Shown piece by piece: positions 1-7,964 of a stretch of DNA of 35,870 nt. The notes under the pieces are model-generated. The model was not told where the DNA came from. It saw only the letters and a program-made list of their open reading frames with translations, and did not search any database. Positions within the stretch are counted from its first letter, which is position 1. Each line of letters begins with the position of its first letter. The stretch comes from Gammaproteobacteria bacterium (GTDB taxonomy: Bacteria; Pseudomonadota; Gammaproteobacteria; Steroidobacterales; Steroidobacteraceae): positions 1-35,870 of the forward strand of contig RGUL01000019.1 of the NCBI GenBank assembly GCA_010027845.1. Direction: 5' to 3'. Position numbers and translations under genes: made by a program.

Positions 1-544
1 CGCTGTCGTCGCGGGCGATTCCAAGTTGCATGGCCTCGAGTTCGAAGGCTCGGTGCTGTTGACCGAGCATTGGGACGCGCGCGCGACGATGACTTGGGCG
101 TCCTCGAAGTACGAAAACTACATCTTCAATTTCGTCAGTGCGATCGCCGGCTTCACGCAGATGAAGGGCAATACCAACGCCCGATTCCCCGAGTGGTCTG
201 GCAGCGTCTCGACCGGTTACACCGCGCCGCTCGGCAATACCGATTGGAAGTGGTTCGTGAACGGCGACCTCAACTACGTCGGTAAGACCTATGTCGACGA
301 GTCGAACTTGGCCTACTGCAAGTCCTACACGCTCGGTAACGTGCGCGTCGGCGGCGAGAAGCAGGGCTTGCGTCTCGAGGGTTACGTCAAGAACGTGACC
401 GACAACGACAGTTGGGCGGCATGTGCGCGTTGGAGTGACTTCGATGCGATTCCCAGCATCACTCAGTTGACCAATTATCAAGGCGTAGCAGTGACGCCGA
501 ACATGCCGCGTCAGTACGGCATTCGCGCCTCCTACAAGTTCTGA
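1..544 (+). CDS. TonB-dependent outer-membrane receptor, C-terminal part (5' end outside window)
   Basis: The reading frame is open from base 2 and runs about 180 codons to TGA at 542-544, so the true start lies upstream of the window. The visible part has the alternating polar/aromatic strands of a TonB-dependent receptor barrel (for example GDSKLHGLEFEG near the start and GLRLEGYVKNVTDND later). It ends in YGIRASYKF, whose terminal phenylalanine is the usual Bam recognition signal for outer-membrane barrels. Such receptors import siderophores, vitamins or other bulky substrates using TonB energy. The plug domain and TonB box are not visible, so the substrate cannot be named. A hairpin terminator follows 30 bases after the stop, so this gene probably ends its own transcript. 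The family call is secure; the ligand is unknown. Confidence 0.85.
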   Translation, partial: AVVAGDSKLHGLEFEGSVLLTEHWDARATMTWASSKYENYIFNFVSAIAGFTQMKGNTNARFPEWSGSVSTGYTAPLGNTDWKWFVNGDLNYVGKTYVDESNLAYCKSYTLGNVRVGGEKQGLRLEGYVKNVTDNDSWAACARWSDFDAIPSITQLTNYQGVAVTPNMPRQYGIRASYKF

Positions 545-574
545 TCGGAACTTGACGGAGATCGTTCGATCGCA

Positions 575-609
575 GGGGTCGCGGCGCGAGTCGCGGCCCC
601 TTTTCTTTT
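575..609 (+). terminator. Rho-independent terminator after the TonB receptor gene
   Basis: The arm GGGGTCGCG (575-583) pairs with CGCGGCCCC (592-600) over 9 bp with one G-T wobble and an 8-base loop. It is followed directly by TTTTCTTTT (601-609). It lies 30 bases after the receptor stop. Its U-tract runs into the ribosome-binding site of the next gene, so part of the expression of that GST may be read-through. Confidence 0.8.
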
Positions 610-619
610 GGAGTGGACG

Positions 620-1255
620 ATGAAGCTGTACTACACGCCGATTCGTGGTTACGTGCACACGGTCGAAAGCGTGATCAACTACGCCGAACTGCGTGAGCAG
701 ATCGAGCCGATCGCGACTAAGCCGTTCGATGCCGATACCGCGCTCGGCGAGATCAATCCGCTCGGCAAAGTGCCGACGTTGGTTCTCGAATCCGGGCAAT
801 ACATCGCCGGTGGTCCGGTGATCTACGAGTATCTCGACTCCTTGCATCGTCGACGAAAATTGTTCCCGGCGCGCGGCGAATCTCGCTTCAAAACTTTGAC
901 GCAAGCGTGGATGGCCGACGGACTGTTCGATACGTTCGTCTTGTTGGTCATCGAATCGTGGTTACCGCGCGACCAGCAGCGACCGGAGTACGTCCGGCGT
1001 TGTTTCGGCAAGGTCGTCGCGATGCTCGATCGACTCGAGCGCGACGTGCCGGGCTACGAGCGGCTCGACATCGCGCAATTTCGCGCGGTCGGCGCTGTCC
1101 AGTTCTTGCGTCTCAAAAGTCCGACTGTTTTTCCGGCCTTGAGCGGAGTGGATGCCGCCTTCGATCCGCTCGCAGGTCGGCCGGCGTTGTCGGCGTGGAT
1201 CAAGTCCATGGCACGACGCAAAATCTTCCGTGAACCTTTGATTCGAATGGAGTGA
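620..1255 (+). CDS. Glutathione S-transferase family protein
   Basis: The product is 211 residues, typical for a soluble GST. The N-terminus MKLYYTPIRGY is the first strand of the thioredoxin-like domain. NPLGKVPTLVLESGQ carries the cis-proline (VP) that contacts glutathione, and GGPVIYEYLDSLH matches the E/S-x-x-I-x-x-YL element that closes the domain. The rest is helical, as expected for the C-terminal domain. The start is taken as ATG 620 because GGAG lies just upstream at 610-613; a TTG at 608 is in frame but sits in the terminator U-tract. Cytosolic glutathione conjugation or thiol chemistry is likely, with unknown substrate. The next gene begins 3 bases after the stop, so the two are probably co-transcribed. 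Confidence 0.85.
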   Translation: MKLYYTPIRGYVHTVESVINYAELREQIEPIATKPFDADTALGEINPLGKVPTLVLESGQYIAGGPVIYEYLDSLHRRRKLFPARGESRFKTLTQAWMADGLFDTFVLLVIESWLPRDQQRPEYVRRCFGKVVAMLDRLERDVPGYERLDIAQFRAVGAVQFLRLKSPTVFPALSGVDAAFDPLAGRPALSAWIKSMARRKIFREPLIRME

Positions 1256-1258
1256 CCG

Positions 1259-2020
1259 ATGCCGATCCCGCACCGTCGCATTCGCGGCAAATTGCACTAC
1301 ACCAGCGACAAACCGGACCGCAAAGGCGTCGAGCGCGGTCGCGAGTACTTCACCATCACGGTGCACGGCGACGGTGGTCGCACGCTACGCGCGTATACGG
1401 AGATCGACGATGCGCCGAACGTGATGCGCGACGTGACGCTGAGTCTGCGGCCCGATTGGAAACCGAACGATGCCTTCGTACGACTTTCGGTCGGCGATCG
1501 CTTCATGGGTTCGAGCTGGTTTCGTTTCACTGAGCACGAGGCGGTGTGCGAGGGCTACACGGTTGCCGAAGGGCGAATTTCGCAGCGCTACCCGACCGAG
1601 CGTTGGATCGACGGCTTCGGCACACATCCGATTCAAGCGGATGCGTGGATGACCTCCATCGTCGGTAAAGGACGTTCGAGCGCGCCCGGTGTCTATGACG
1701 ACGTGCTCATGTGTTCGCTCGACCATCGCGGCGCTTCGGGCCCGTTTTTAATGTTGCATCCGCGTGGCGTGAAATTGAAATTCATCGGCGAGGAGCGCAT
1801 CACCGTCAAAGCCGGCACCTTCGACGCGTTGCACTATCGCTTCGCCGAGTCGACCGATGACGGTAGCGGTGAGACGCGTAACGAACCTGGCAAGCATCCG
1901 CCGTACGATCTTTGGTGCACGGCCGACGGCGATCGTGTGTGCCTGCTCGCGTACGTGACCGGCTACATGATGACGCGCTACGAACTCGTGGAATACGAAT
2001 GCATCGACGCGCAGCCCTGA
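1259..2020 (+). CDS. Conserved hypothetical protein, possibly DUF3108-like
   Basis: The product is 253 residues with no signal peptide or membrane segment. Its composition suggests a beta-rich fold. The late segment VKAGTFDALHYRF resembles the G-T-F-x-A/V-x-x-Y motif of DUF3108-type proteins and of some outer-membrane lipid-handling barrels, but this is only a motif-level resemblance. LWCTADGDRVCLLAYV looks like a following beta hairpin. The start ATG is 3 bases after the GST stop, and the last 22 bases overlap the start of the solute-binding protein gene. This suggests a GST / unknown / binding-protein operon. The function is not known. Confidence 0.6.
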   Translation: MPIPHRRIRGKLHYTSDKPDRKGVERGREYFTITVHGDGGRTLRAYTEIDDAPNVMRDVTLSLRPDWKPNDAFVRLSVGDRFMGSSWFRFTEHEAVCEGYTVAEGRISQRYPTERWIDGFGTHPIQADAWMTSIVGKGRSSAPGVYDDVLMCSLDHRGASGPFLMLHPRGVKLKFIGEERITVKAGTFDALHYRFAESTDDGSGETRNEPGKHPPYDLWCTADGDRVCLLAYVTGYMMTRYELVEYECIDAQP

Positions 2021-3588
2021 GCGCGTTCGGCGCCGCACTGCTCGCGCTGCGTGGCGACGGCGTGCGGGCGGCGGCGCCGCGAGAGCGGGTGCTGCGTCGT
2101 CAGGCGACCGGCGATTTACAGACCGCCGATCCGCATCTTTGGATCTACGGTCAGGACGGCAACGTCGTCCAAGATCTCTTTCAAAGTTTGACGACGGTCG
2201 ACGCCGATGCCCGTACGGTGCCGGGCCAGGCCGAGTCGTGGACCGTATCACCCGATGGCAAAACCTATACCTTCAAGCTGCGTAGTGGGCTCGTTTGGTC
2301 CGACGGTGTGCCGATCACGAGCGCCGATTTTTTGTATTCGTTTCGCAGGTTGTTCGATCCGCGCACCGCATCGCCCTCGGCATCATTGCTATTCGTGATC
2401 GCCGGCGCGCGCGAGGTCGCGACCGGTCGTCGGCCACCGACGACGCTCGGCGTGCGCGCACCCGATGCGCAAACCGTGATCGTTGAGCTCGAACATCCGG
2501 CGCCGTATTTCACGGAGATCGCCGTGCACCGCGCCATGCCGGTGCCGCGCCATGCGATCGAAAAATTCGGTCGCGAGTGGACGCGACCCGGCAACATGGT
2601 GTCAAACGGAGCATTCACCTTCGCCGACTGGCGTCCCGGCGCGTACGTGAAGCTGGTGCGTAATCCGCGCTTTCATGCGGCGGCGCAAGTTGCGCTCGAT
2701 GCCGTGCATCACGTGCCGATCGAAGATCCGAAAACCGCTTTGTTGCGCTATCGCGCCGGCGAGCTCGACGTGGTGGTTTCGTTGCCGTCGGAGCAGATCG
2801 ACGAGCTGCGACGCGAATTCGGTGCGGCGCTACATTTGAAACGGCAGATCGGACTCGAGTATCTCGCCTTCAACACGCGTCGCGGCGCGACGCGCGACCG
2901 ACGGGTCCGGCGCGCGCTCGCCATGGCGATCGATCGCGATCTGATCACGCAGCGCGTGCTGCGCGCCGGTGAACCGGCGACGACCTGTATCGTGCCTCCC
3001 GACATTCCGGGGCATGACAATACGGCCTGCGCCGATTGGTCGACGTGGCCGCCGGCGCGGCGGGTCGAGGAAGCGCGGCGCGCGTTGGCGGCTGCGGGCT
3101 ATGGGCCGAGCAAGCCGCTCGAGCTGCGCTATCGACTCAATAATTCCGATACGCAGCGTCGCATCGCGCTGGCGGTCGCGGCGCTGTGGCAGCCGCTCGG
3201 CGTGCGGGTGGAATTCGTCGGCGCAGACATGAAGGCACATCAACAAGCAGTGTTGCAGGGCGACTTCGACGTCGCGCGTGGCGCGTGGTATGCCGAAGAT
3301 CGAGATGCGATGTCCTACCTCGCATTGCTCGACGGCCGCGGCAGTACGATCAACGTGTCGGGTTATGCGAACCCGGCGTTCGATGCCTTGTTGAGTCGCG
3401 CTGAGGCGAGTGCGGACGAGAGTGCGCGCCGCCGCACGTTACTGGAAGCCGAGCGGGTCGCGGTCGACGATCAGGCGCTGGTGCCGCTCTATGTGTACGT
3501 CAGTCGGCGCTTGATCTCGCCGCGCATCGCCGGCTGGACCGATAACGTGCGCGGCGTGAACGTCTCGCGCTACTTGTCGGTCGGCTGA
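1999..3588 (+). CDS. ABC transporter substrate-binding protein, family 5 (OppA/DppA-like)
   Basis: The product is 529 residues from ATG 1999. The N-terminus MHRRAALSAFGAALLAL has a twin arginine, a hydrophobic stretch and a possible cleavage site near VRA-AAP, consistent with periplasmic export, perhaps by Tat. Family-5 signatures are clear: YTFKLRSGLVWSDGVPI followed by ADFLYSFRRLFDP near residue 90, LEYLAFNTRRG mid-protein, RRALAMAIDRDLI, and GYANPAFDALLSRAE near the end. These proteins bind oligopeptides or similar ligands for ABC import. No permease or ATPase gene is adjacent, so it must use components encoded elsewhere or act as a free-standing binding protein. It overlaps the preceding gene by 22 bases, and its last 19 bases overlap the convergent VOC gene. 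Confidence 0.88.
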   Translation: MHRRAALSAFGAALLALRGDGVRAAAPRERVLRRQATGDLQTADPHLWIYGQDGNVVQDLFQSLTTVDADARTVPGQAESWTVSPDGKTYTFKLRSGLVWSDGVPITSADFLYSFRRLFDPRTASPSASLLFVIAGAREVATGRRPPTTLGVRAPDAQTVIVELEHPAPYFTEIAVHRAMPVPRHAIEKFGREWTRPGNMVSNGAFTFADWRPGAYVKLVRNPRFHAAAQVALDAVHHVPIEDPKTALLRYRAGELDVVVSLPSEQIDELRREFGAALHLKRQIGLEYLAFNTRRGATRDRRVRRALAMAIDRDLITQRVLRAGEPATTCIVPPDIPGHDNTACADWSTWPPARRVEEARRALAAAGYGPSKPLELRYRLNNSDTQRRIALAVAALWQPLGVRVEFVGADMKAHQQAVLQGDFDVARGAWYAEDRDAMSYLALLDGRGSTINVSGYANPAFDALLSRAEASADESARRRTLLEAERVAVDDQALVPLYVYVSRRLISPRIAGWTDNVRGVNVSRYLSVG

Positions 3589-4475
3589 GTTTCGACGAGT
3601 TCGACGAGTTCGCCCGCTGCACCGCGCAACAAGCCCGCGCGACGACCGGCATAAGGTGCATCTTTGCGCACCCGCGGCGCGACCACCCACGACAGCTGCT
3701 TGGTATCGAGGTTCGGCGCTTCGAAACTGACCATCGCCATGCCCGGCGGTAAATCACCCGGTCGTTGTGGTCGCGGCGTCGCATGCGCATCGTAGCCGTC
3801 GAGTTCGATCAAAAATCGATCCGAAACTTTGGCGATCGCGAGCGGAATGGTGGCCTCGGGACCTACGCCCCAAGCTTGTTGCAGCACGTTGACTTTGGCG
3901 GGTGCGGGTTCGGTGACGACGAGTCCGAGCGTGTCGCGATAAAACGCGATCATCGCTGCCATCGACGGTCCGCCGAGAACGACGATGAAGGTGCGATCGA
4001 CGAACGATTGCGCCGAAGCTTTCAAAAAACTCGTGCCCTCGGGTGGTATGCGGGTGAAATAGTTGAGTTCACCGGCTGGACCGACCGCCTGCATCGCGAT
4101 CACCGACGGGCTCATCGACAGTGGGCGCGGCTCGCCAACGACCCGAAACGGCGCGTTACCACTTTTGAACTTCGCGGCGAGGGCGACCGGGTCTTGCACC
4201 AAGATCTCGTTCGAGTTCCAGCCGTGATTACGCATCGACACGTAGCCCGGGGTGTTCGGGCTCTGCACCAAACGTAGGTAGGTGTGCGCGCCGCTTGCCG
4301 GTTGCAGCAGCACGTAGCGGCGGCCCTCGGCTTGCGGAGCATCCCAACCCGCCGCTTGCGCGGCATCGAGCGTGCCGCGGTCGACGACTCGGTAGTCCAG
4401 CCAATCGACGTAGGCCTGTTCGGCCGCAGTTAGGTCGGCGACGATCAAGGTGACGGCGAGAATGGCGCTGAGCAT
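3570..4475 (-). CDS. VOC-superfamily (glyoxalase/dioxygenase-fold) protein with two modules
   Basis: The product is 301 residues with two beta-alpha-beta-beta-beta modules. The first starts at AVTLIVADLTAAEQAYVDWL (near residue 7) and the second at TFIVVLGGPSMAAMIAFYRDTLG (about residue 165); both follow the pattern strand-D/G-helix-Y-x-x-x-LG/DY. VOC proteins include glyoxalases, extradiol dioxygenases and resistance proteins that bind a metal through His/Glu residues. I could not assign a complete metal-binding triad, so the catalytic activity is open. The start ATG has GGAG four bases upstream on this strand. The gene is divergent from the YfcG-like GST gene, with a 53-base gap. Its 3' end overlaps the 3' end of the solute-binding protein gene by 19 bases. 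Confidence 0.78.
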   Translation of the reverse strand: MLSAILAVTLIVADLTAAEQAYVDWLDYRVVDRGTLDAAQAAGWDAPQAEGRRYVLLQPASGAHTYLRLVQSPNTPGYVSMRNHGWNSNEILVQDPVALAAKFKSGNAPFRVVGEPRPLSMSPSVIAMQAVGPAGELNYFTRIPPEGTSFLKASAQSFVDRTFIVVLGGPSMAAMIAFYRDTLGLVVTEPAPAKVNVLQQAWGVGPEATIPLAIAKVSDRFLIELDGYDAHATPRPQRPGDLPPGMAMVSFEAPNLDTKQLSWVVAPRVRKDAPYAGRRAGLLRGAAGELVELVETQPTDK

Positions 4476-4528
4476 AGGGGCTCCGATCGGCTGCAGTTAC
4501 GATTGCGGCCAGTTTAACGGAGGGCGCC

Positions 4529-5296
4529 ATGATCGATCTTTATTACTGGCCGACACCGAACGGGCACAAGATTCCGATCATGCTCGAGGAGTGCGGACTC
4601 CCGTACCGGGTCAAGCCCGTGAACATGCTGCGCGGCGAGCAGTTCGAGCCGTCGTTTCTGCGAATCAATCCGAATAACAAGATTCCGGCGATCGTCGACC
4701 GCGACGGGCCGGGCGGGCGGCCGTTCGCACTGTTCGAGTCGGGCGCGATCCTGCAATACCTCGGCGAAAAGTCGGGCAAATTCCTGCCTCGCGAGCGACG
4801 CGCGCGCTACGTCGTGCTGCAGTGGCTCACGTTCCAAGTCGCGAACGTCGGGCCGATGTTCGGCCAGTGTGGACATTTTTTAGGTTATGCGCCGCGCAAG
4901 ATCCGGTATGCGATCGATCGCTACCGTAACGAAACCCTGCGTTTGTACGGCGTGATGGAGCGGCGACTCGCGCAGGAGGAATATCTCGGCGGCCGCTATT
5001 CGATCGCCGACATGGCGACCTGGCCGTGGGTGCACGTGCGTTGGCTGCACCGCATCGAGCTCGCGGAATTCCCCAACGTGCAGCGCTGGTACGAAGCGAT
5101 CGGCCGCCGCCCGGCGGTGCAGCGGGGCATCGCGGTGCTCGAAGAGCGCATGAAGATCGGTAACCCGGATCGAGCGGCGCGCGAAGCCCTATTCGGACGC
5201 ACCCAGCTGCAGCAAGGTCGCAGAGTGGACAAGCCCAGCCGCAAGCCCGTCAGGGGCACCCGGGGACGGGCCAAATCGAGGGTGATCGGGGCATAA
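4529..5296 (+). CDS. yfcG: Nu-class glutathione transferase / disulfide-bond oxidoreductase (YfcG-like)
   Basis: The product is 255 residues. The N-terminus MIDLYYWPTPNGHKI is nearly identical to E. coli YfcG, with Thr9 and Asn11 in the positions known to contact glutathione in that enzyme. FLRINPNNKIPAIVD holds the cis-proline loop and LFESGAILQYLGEKSG the glutathione gamma-glutamyl site. YSIADMATWPWV in the C-terminal domain is also shared with YfcG. Nu-class enzymes bind two GSH and act as disulfide reductases or organic-hydroperoxide peroxidases in the cytosol. A strong GGAGG site precedes the ATG. The last 45 or so residues (after about residue 210) form a basic, probably disordered tail longer than in E. 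coli YfcG. Confidence 0.88.
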   Translation: MIDLYYWPTPNGHKIPIMLEECGLPYRVKPVNMLRGEQFEPSFLRINPNNKIPAIVDRDGPGGRPFALFESGAILQYLGEKSGKFLPRERRARYVVLQWLTFQVANVGPMFGQCGHFLGYAPRKIRYAIDRYRNETLRLYGVMERRLAQEEYLGGRYSIADMATWPWVHVRWLHRIELAEFPNVQRWYEAIGRRPAVQRGIAVLEERMKIGNPDRAAREALFGRTQLQQGRRVDKPSRKPVRGTRGRAKSRVIGA

Positions 5297-5337
5297 TGAG
5301 TGCGAGGGGTTCGAGTCGGATGTCCGGAGGTTAAACG

Positions 5338-5592
5338 ATGAAATCCATTCCTCATCGGCGCAGCCGCGAAGTCGTGGCTTGGTTGCGCAAGGAAGACGCG
5401 GAGCAGAAGAAGCGCTACCGTAAGATCGTGCAAGAGCAAGACGCGCTCGAACCGAAGCGCAACAAGTGGGTCGCCGATTTCCTCGAGCGCATTCAGACGC
5501 GCGGCACGCACATCCACTACGACCAGATGCGCAAGGTTCGCCCGGAAGAAATTCCGACCAAGCCGAAGCGCAAATTCCGCGTCGTATTCTGA
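5338..5592 (+). CDS. Small basic protein of unknown function
   Basis: The product is 84 residues and rich in Lys and Arg (for example KKRYRK and KPKRKFRVVF). A mainly helical N-terminal two-thirds and a basic C-terminal tail are expected. There is no cysteine, signal peptide or membrane segment. GGAGG lies 8 bases before the ATG, a good ribosome-binding site. The bicupin gene follows after 24 bases, so the two are probably co-expressed and functionally linked. I do not recognise the family. A nucleic-acid-binding or partner-binding role would fit the charge but is speculation. Confidence 0.7.
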   Translation: MKSIPHRRSREVVAWLRKEDAEQKKRYRKIVQEQDALEPKRNKWVADFLERIQTRGTHIHYDQMRKVRPEEIPTKPKRKFRVVF

Positions 5593-5616
5593 TCACCGTC
5601 GCGCAGGAGAACTGCA

Positions 5617-6570
5617 ATGGCACGCCCACATATCGAACCGTTCGTCGATCGCGACGTATCGTTCAAAAAAATGACCCTGCCGGGCTTCCCGAAGGGTATG
5701 CAATACAAAATGCTCTCGCTGGACACCGACAACGGTGCCTGCTCGATGACGGTGCTCTTCGAGCCCGGCTACAAGCAGCCGCCCGGCATGAGCTACACCG
5801 AATACGAATTGTTCATCATGACGGGGTCGATCACCGTCGGTGACAAAGTTTACGGCCCTGGCAGCTACTTCTTCGTGCCGGCGGGCGTCACGATCGGTGC
5901 GCTCACCTCGTCGCGTGGCGCGACGGGCCTGCTGTTTTACAATCACGGTGAGCCGTCGTTCGTCGAGTCCGATTCCGACCATCCGCGCGCGGAGCGCAAT
6001 CGGCTCGCGACCATCAACGCTTACGACGATCTGCAGTGGAGTTCGACGAACTTTTTCCCGGCGACGGCGCCCGGTTGCTTCGTCAAGATTTTGCACTTCG
6101 ATCCGCGTACGTTCGGGTTCACCTTCCTCTATTGCATGACGCCGAACTTTTGGCAGGACAACATTTCCTACCACGACTGCGTCGAAGAGGCGTACCACAT
6201 TTGGGGTACGAGCTGGATGATGCAGTTCGGCGATCTGCCGACCGGTGGCTACTTCTATCGGCCGCCCTACATCAATCACGGTGCGTTCGGTTGCAAGCTC
6301 GGCACGCTGGCAATCGGCCGCACCGATACGCAGCTTTACAACCACTTTCACTTCAACCCTTGGACCAACGTCGAAGAGAACCGGGAGCGCGCAGCCAGCC
6401 GTCTGTTGCACCGTAATCCCGAGCTCTACAAGTGGGTCAACAACCACGGCCACAATCACCCGGTCGATTTCGACTTCGATCACGGCCATCAGCATGGCGA
6501 CGTGCCGCACCATCACGGTGACGGCCAGGTCGAACACAAACACAAAAAGAAACCGCGCCGTCGGCGCTGA
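5617..6570 (+). CDS. Bicupin-type protein with histidine-rich C-terminal tail
   Basis: The product is 317 residues. A first cupin-like barrel spans roughly residues 20-115 (SMTVLFEPGYKQPPG, then VGDKVYGPGSYFFVPAG, a typical cupin motif-2 layout). A second, less regular half runs to about residue 260 and contains EEAYHIWG, GYFYRPPYINHG and YNHFHFNPW. The last 45 residues are unusual: His-rich clusters (NNHGHNHP, DHGHQHGD, PHHHGDG) followed by a basic KHKKKPRRRR end. Cupins bind metal and act as dioxygenases, isomerases or ligand binders; the reaction here is unknown. The tail could bind or buffer Ni, Zn or Co. A ribosome-binding site (AGGAGA) precedes the ATG. The gene lies 24 bases after the small basic protein gene, and a strong terminator follows. 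Confidence 0.72.
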   Translation: MARPHIEPFVDRDVSFKKMTLPGFPKGMQYKMLSLDTDNGACSMTVLFEPGYKQPPGMSYTEYELFIMTGSITVGDKVYGPGSYFFVPAGVTIGALTSSRGATGLLFYNHGEPSFVESDSDHPRAERNRLATINAYDDLQWSSTNFFPATAPGCFVKILHFDPRTFGFTFLYCMTPNFWQDNISYHDCVEEAYHIWGTSWMMQFGDLPTGGYFYRPPYINHGAFGCKLGTLAIGRTDTQLYNHFHFNPWTNVEENRERAASRLLHRNPELYKWVNNHGHNHPVDFDFDHGHQHGDVPHHHGDGQVEHKHKKKPRRRR

Positions 6571-6592
6571 GTTTCGATTGCCGCGCAGCGAT

Positions 6593-6624
6593 GCAGGACC
6601 CGCTTCGGCGGGTTCTGCTTTTTT
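6593..6624 (+). terminator. Strong Rho-independent terminator after the cupin gene
   Basis: GCAGGACCCGC (6593-6603) pairs with GCGGGTTCTGC (6608-6618) over 11 bp with one G-T wobble, around the stable tetraloop TTCG. Six T residues follow (6619-6624). It lies 22 bases after the cupin stop and isolates that operon from alaA. Confidence 0.92.
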
Positions 6625-6688
6625 GGTGGGCGAAAACGGGTATCCTGCCGACTTTCGGGCCGCGTGACGGCCAAGAGGGACGAGATCG

Positions 6689-7963
6689 ATGAGCGGCGAA
6701 ACCGTGCTGAAGACCAGCGACATCTTGCCGAACGTGCGTTACGAAATCCGCGGCAAACTCGCCCGGCGGGCGCACGAGCTCGCGCGTAAGGGTTTCGAGA
6801 TCGTCTCGCTCAACATCGGCAATCCGGCGCTGTTCGGCTTCCGCACGCCCGAGACGATGCGGCGCGCGATCATCGAAAACTTCGAGGCGAGCGAAGGCTA
6901 CGTACATCAAAAGGGGATCTTTCCGGCACGCGAAGCGGTGGTGATGCAGCAGCAGGCGCGTGGTGTCGTGGGCGTGAGCGCCGAGGAAGTCTTCATCGGC
7001 AACGGCGTCAGCGAACTCATCGACATTTCTTTGCGCGCACTGCTCAACGAAGGCGATGAGGTGCTCGTACCGAGCCCGGACTATCCGCTCTGGAGCGCTG
7101 CGGTGAATCTCAATCGCGGCCGCGCGGTCCATTACCCGTGTCGGCCGGAAAACGACTTCGTGCCCGACCCGGAAGAAATCGCCGCACTCATCACCCCGCG
7201 CACGCGGGCGGTCGTAGTGGTCAATCCGAATAATCCGACCGGAGCCGTCTATCCGCGCCAAGTGCTCGAAGCGATCGCGGCGCTCGCCGAGCGGCGTGGT
7301 TTGGTCGTGTTCTCGGACGAAATTTACGATCAAATTCTCTACGACGGCGCACAATTCGTGCCGATGGCGACGTTGGTGCACGATACGTTGTGCGTCACGA
7401 TGGCCGGCTTGTCCAAGGTTTATCGTGCCTGCGGCTACCGCGTCGGCTGGGCCGTCATGTCCGGCAAGATTTCGGCAGCGACCGAGTTCTTCGAGGCGAT
7501 GGAGTTGTTGGCGTCGTTGCGCTTGTGCAGCAACGTGGCCGGGCAGTGGGCCGTGCAAACGGCGCTCGGCGGCTATCAAAGTATTCACGAACTCACCGCG
7601 CCGGGCGGTCGTTTGTACGAATCACGGCGCGTGATCGTCGAGAGCACGGCGTCGAATCCGTTCTTCAAACTCAAAATTCCGCGCGGCGCGTTGTACGCTT
7701 TCGTGGGTGTCGATCGGGAGAAACTGCCGGAGTTCGACGACCAAGCCTTCGCGCTCGAGCTGCTGGAGCGCAAGCACGTGCTGGTCGCGCCCGGGGTCAG
7801 CTTCAACGTCCCGTATCGTGATCACTTCCGCATCACCAATTTGCCGGATGCCGTCACGCTGAAGACAGTGTTCGCGCGCATGGGTGAATTGTTGGCGGAA
7901 TACGCGGCCCGGCCTGCGACCGCGAACACGGTCGTGCAGGCGGTCGGTCGATTCAGAAATTGA
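6689..7963 (+). CDS. alaA: Glutamate-pyruvate aminotransferase AlaA (class I/II PLP aminotransferase)
   Basis: The product is 424 residues, close in sequence to E. coli AlaA, which makes L-alanine from pyruvate and glutamate in the cytosol. Visible matches are VRYEIRGKLARRAHEL at the N-terminus, SLNIGNPALFGF, the cofactor segment VPSPDYPLW, NPNNPTGAVY (residues 179-188), SDEIYDQILY with the Asp that contacts the pyridine nitrogen, and AGLSKVYRACGYRVGW, where Lys243 should form the PLP Schiff base. TALGGYQSI and GRLYESR are also AlaA-like. AGAGGGA lies upstream of the ATG. The C-terminus is about 20 residues longer than in E. coli. The next gene starts right at the stop, so translation may be coupled. 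Confidence 0.9.
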   Translation: MSGETVLKTSDILPNVRYEIRGKLARRAHELARKGFEIVSLNIGNPALFGFRTPETMRRAIIENFEASEGYVHQKGIFPAREAVVMQQQARGVVGVSAEEVFIGNGVSELIDISLRALLNEGDEVLVPSPDYPLWSAAVNLNRGRAVHYPCRPENDFVPDPEEIAALITPRTRAVVVVNPNNPTGAVYPRQVLEAIAALAERRGLVVFSDEIYDQILYDGAQFVPMATLVHDTLCVTMAGLSKVYRACGYRVGWAVMSGKISAATEFFEAMELLASLRLCSNVAGQWAVQTALGGYQSIHELTAPGGRLYESRRVIVESTASNPFFKLKIPRGALYAFVGVDREKLPEFDDQAFALELLERKHVLVAPGVSFNVPYRDHFRITNLPDAVTLKTVFARMGELLAEYAARPATANTVVQAVGRFRN

Positions 7964-7964
7964 T

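Noticed and set aside
6661-6676. GGCC-rich inverted repeat just before alaA
   Set aside because: Four-base stem only and no U-tract; too weak to call a terminator or operator.
5593-7588. Long open frames on the minus strand opposite the cupin and alaA genes (376 and 383 codons)
   Set aside because: They are Arg/His/Asp-rich shadow frames caused by high GC, match no family, and lie opposite clearly recognisable genes.
7884-7964. GTG start for the AddB-like gene inside alaA
   Set aside because: It would add 27 Arg/Cys-rich residues and an 80-base overlap; the protein-like sequence begins after TTG 7965.
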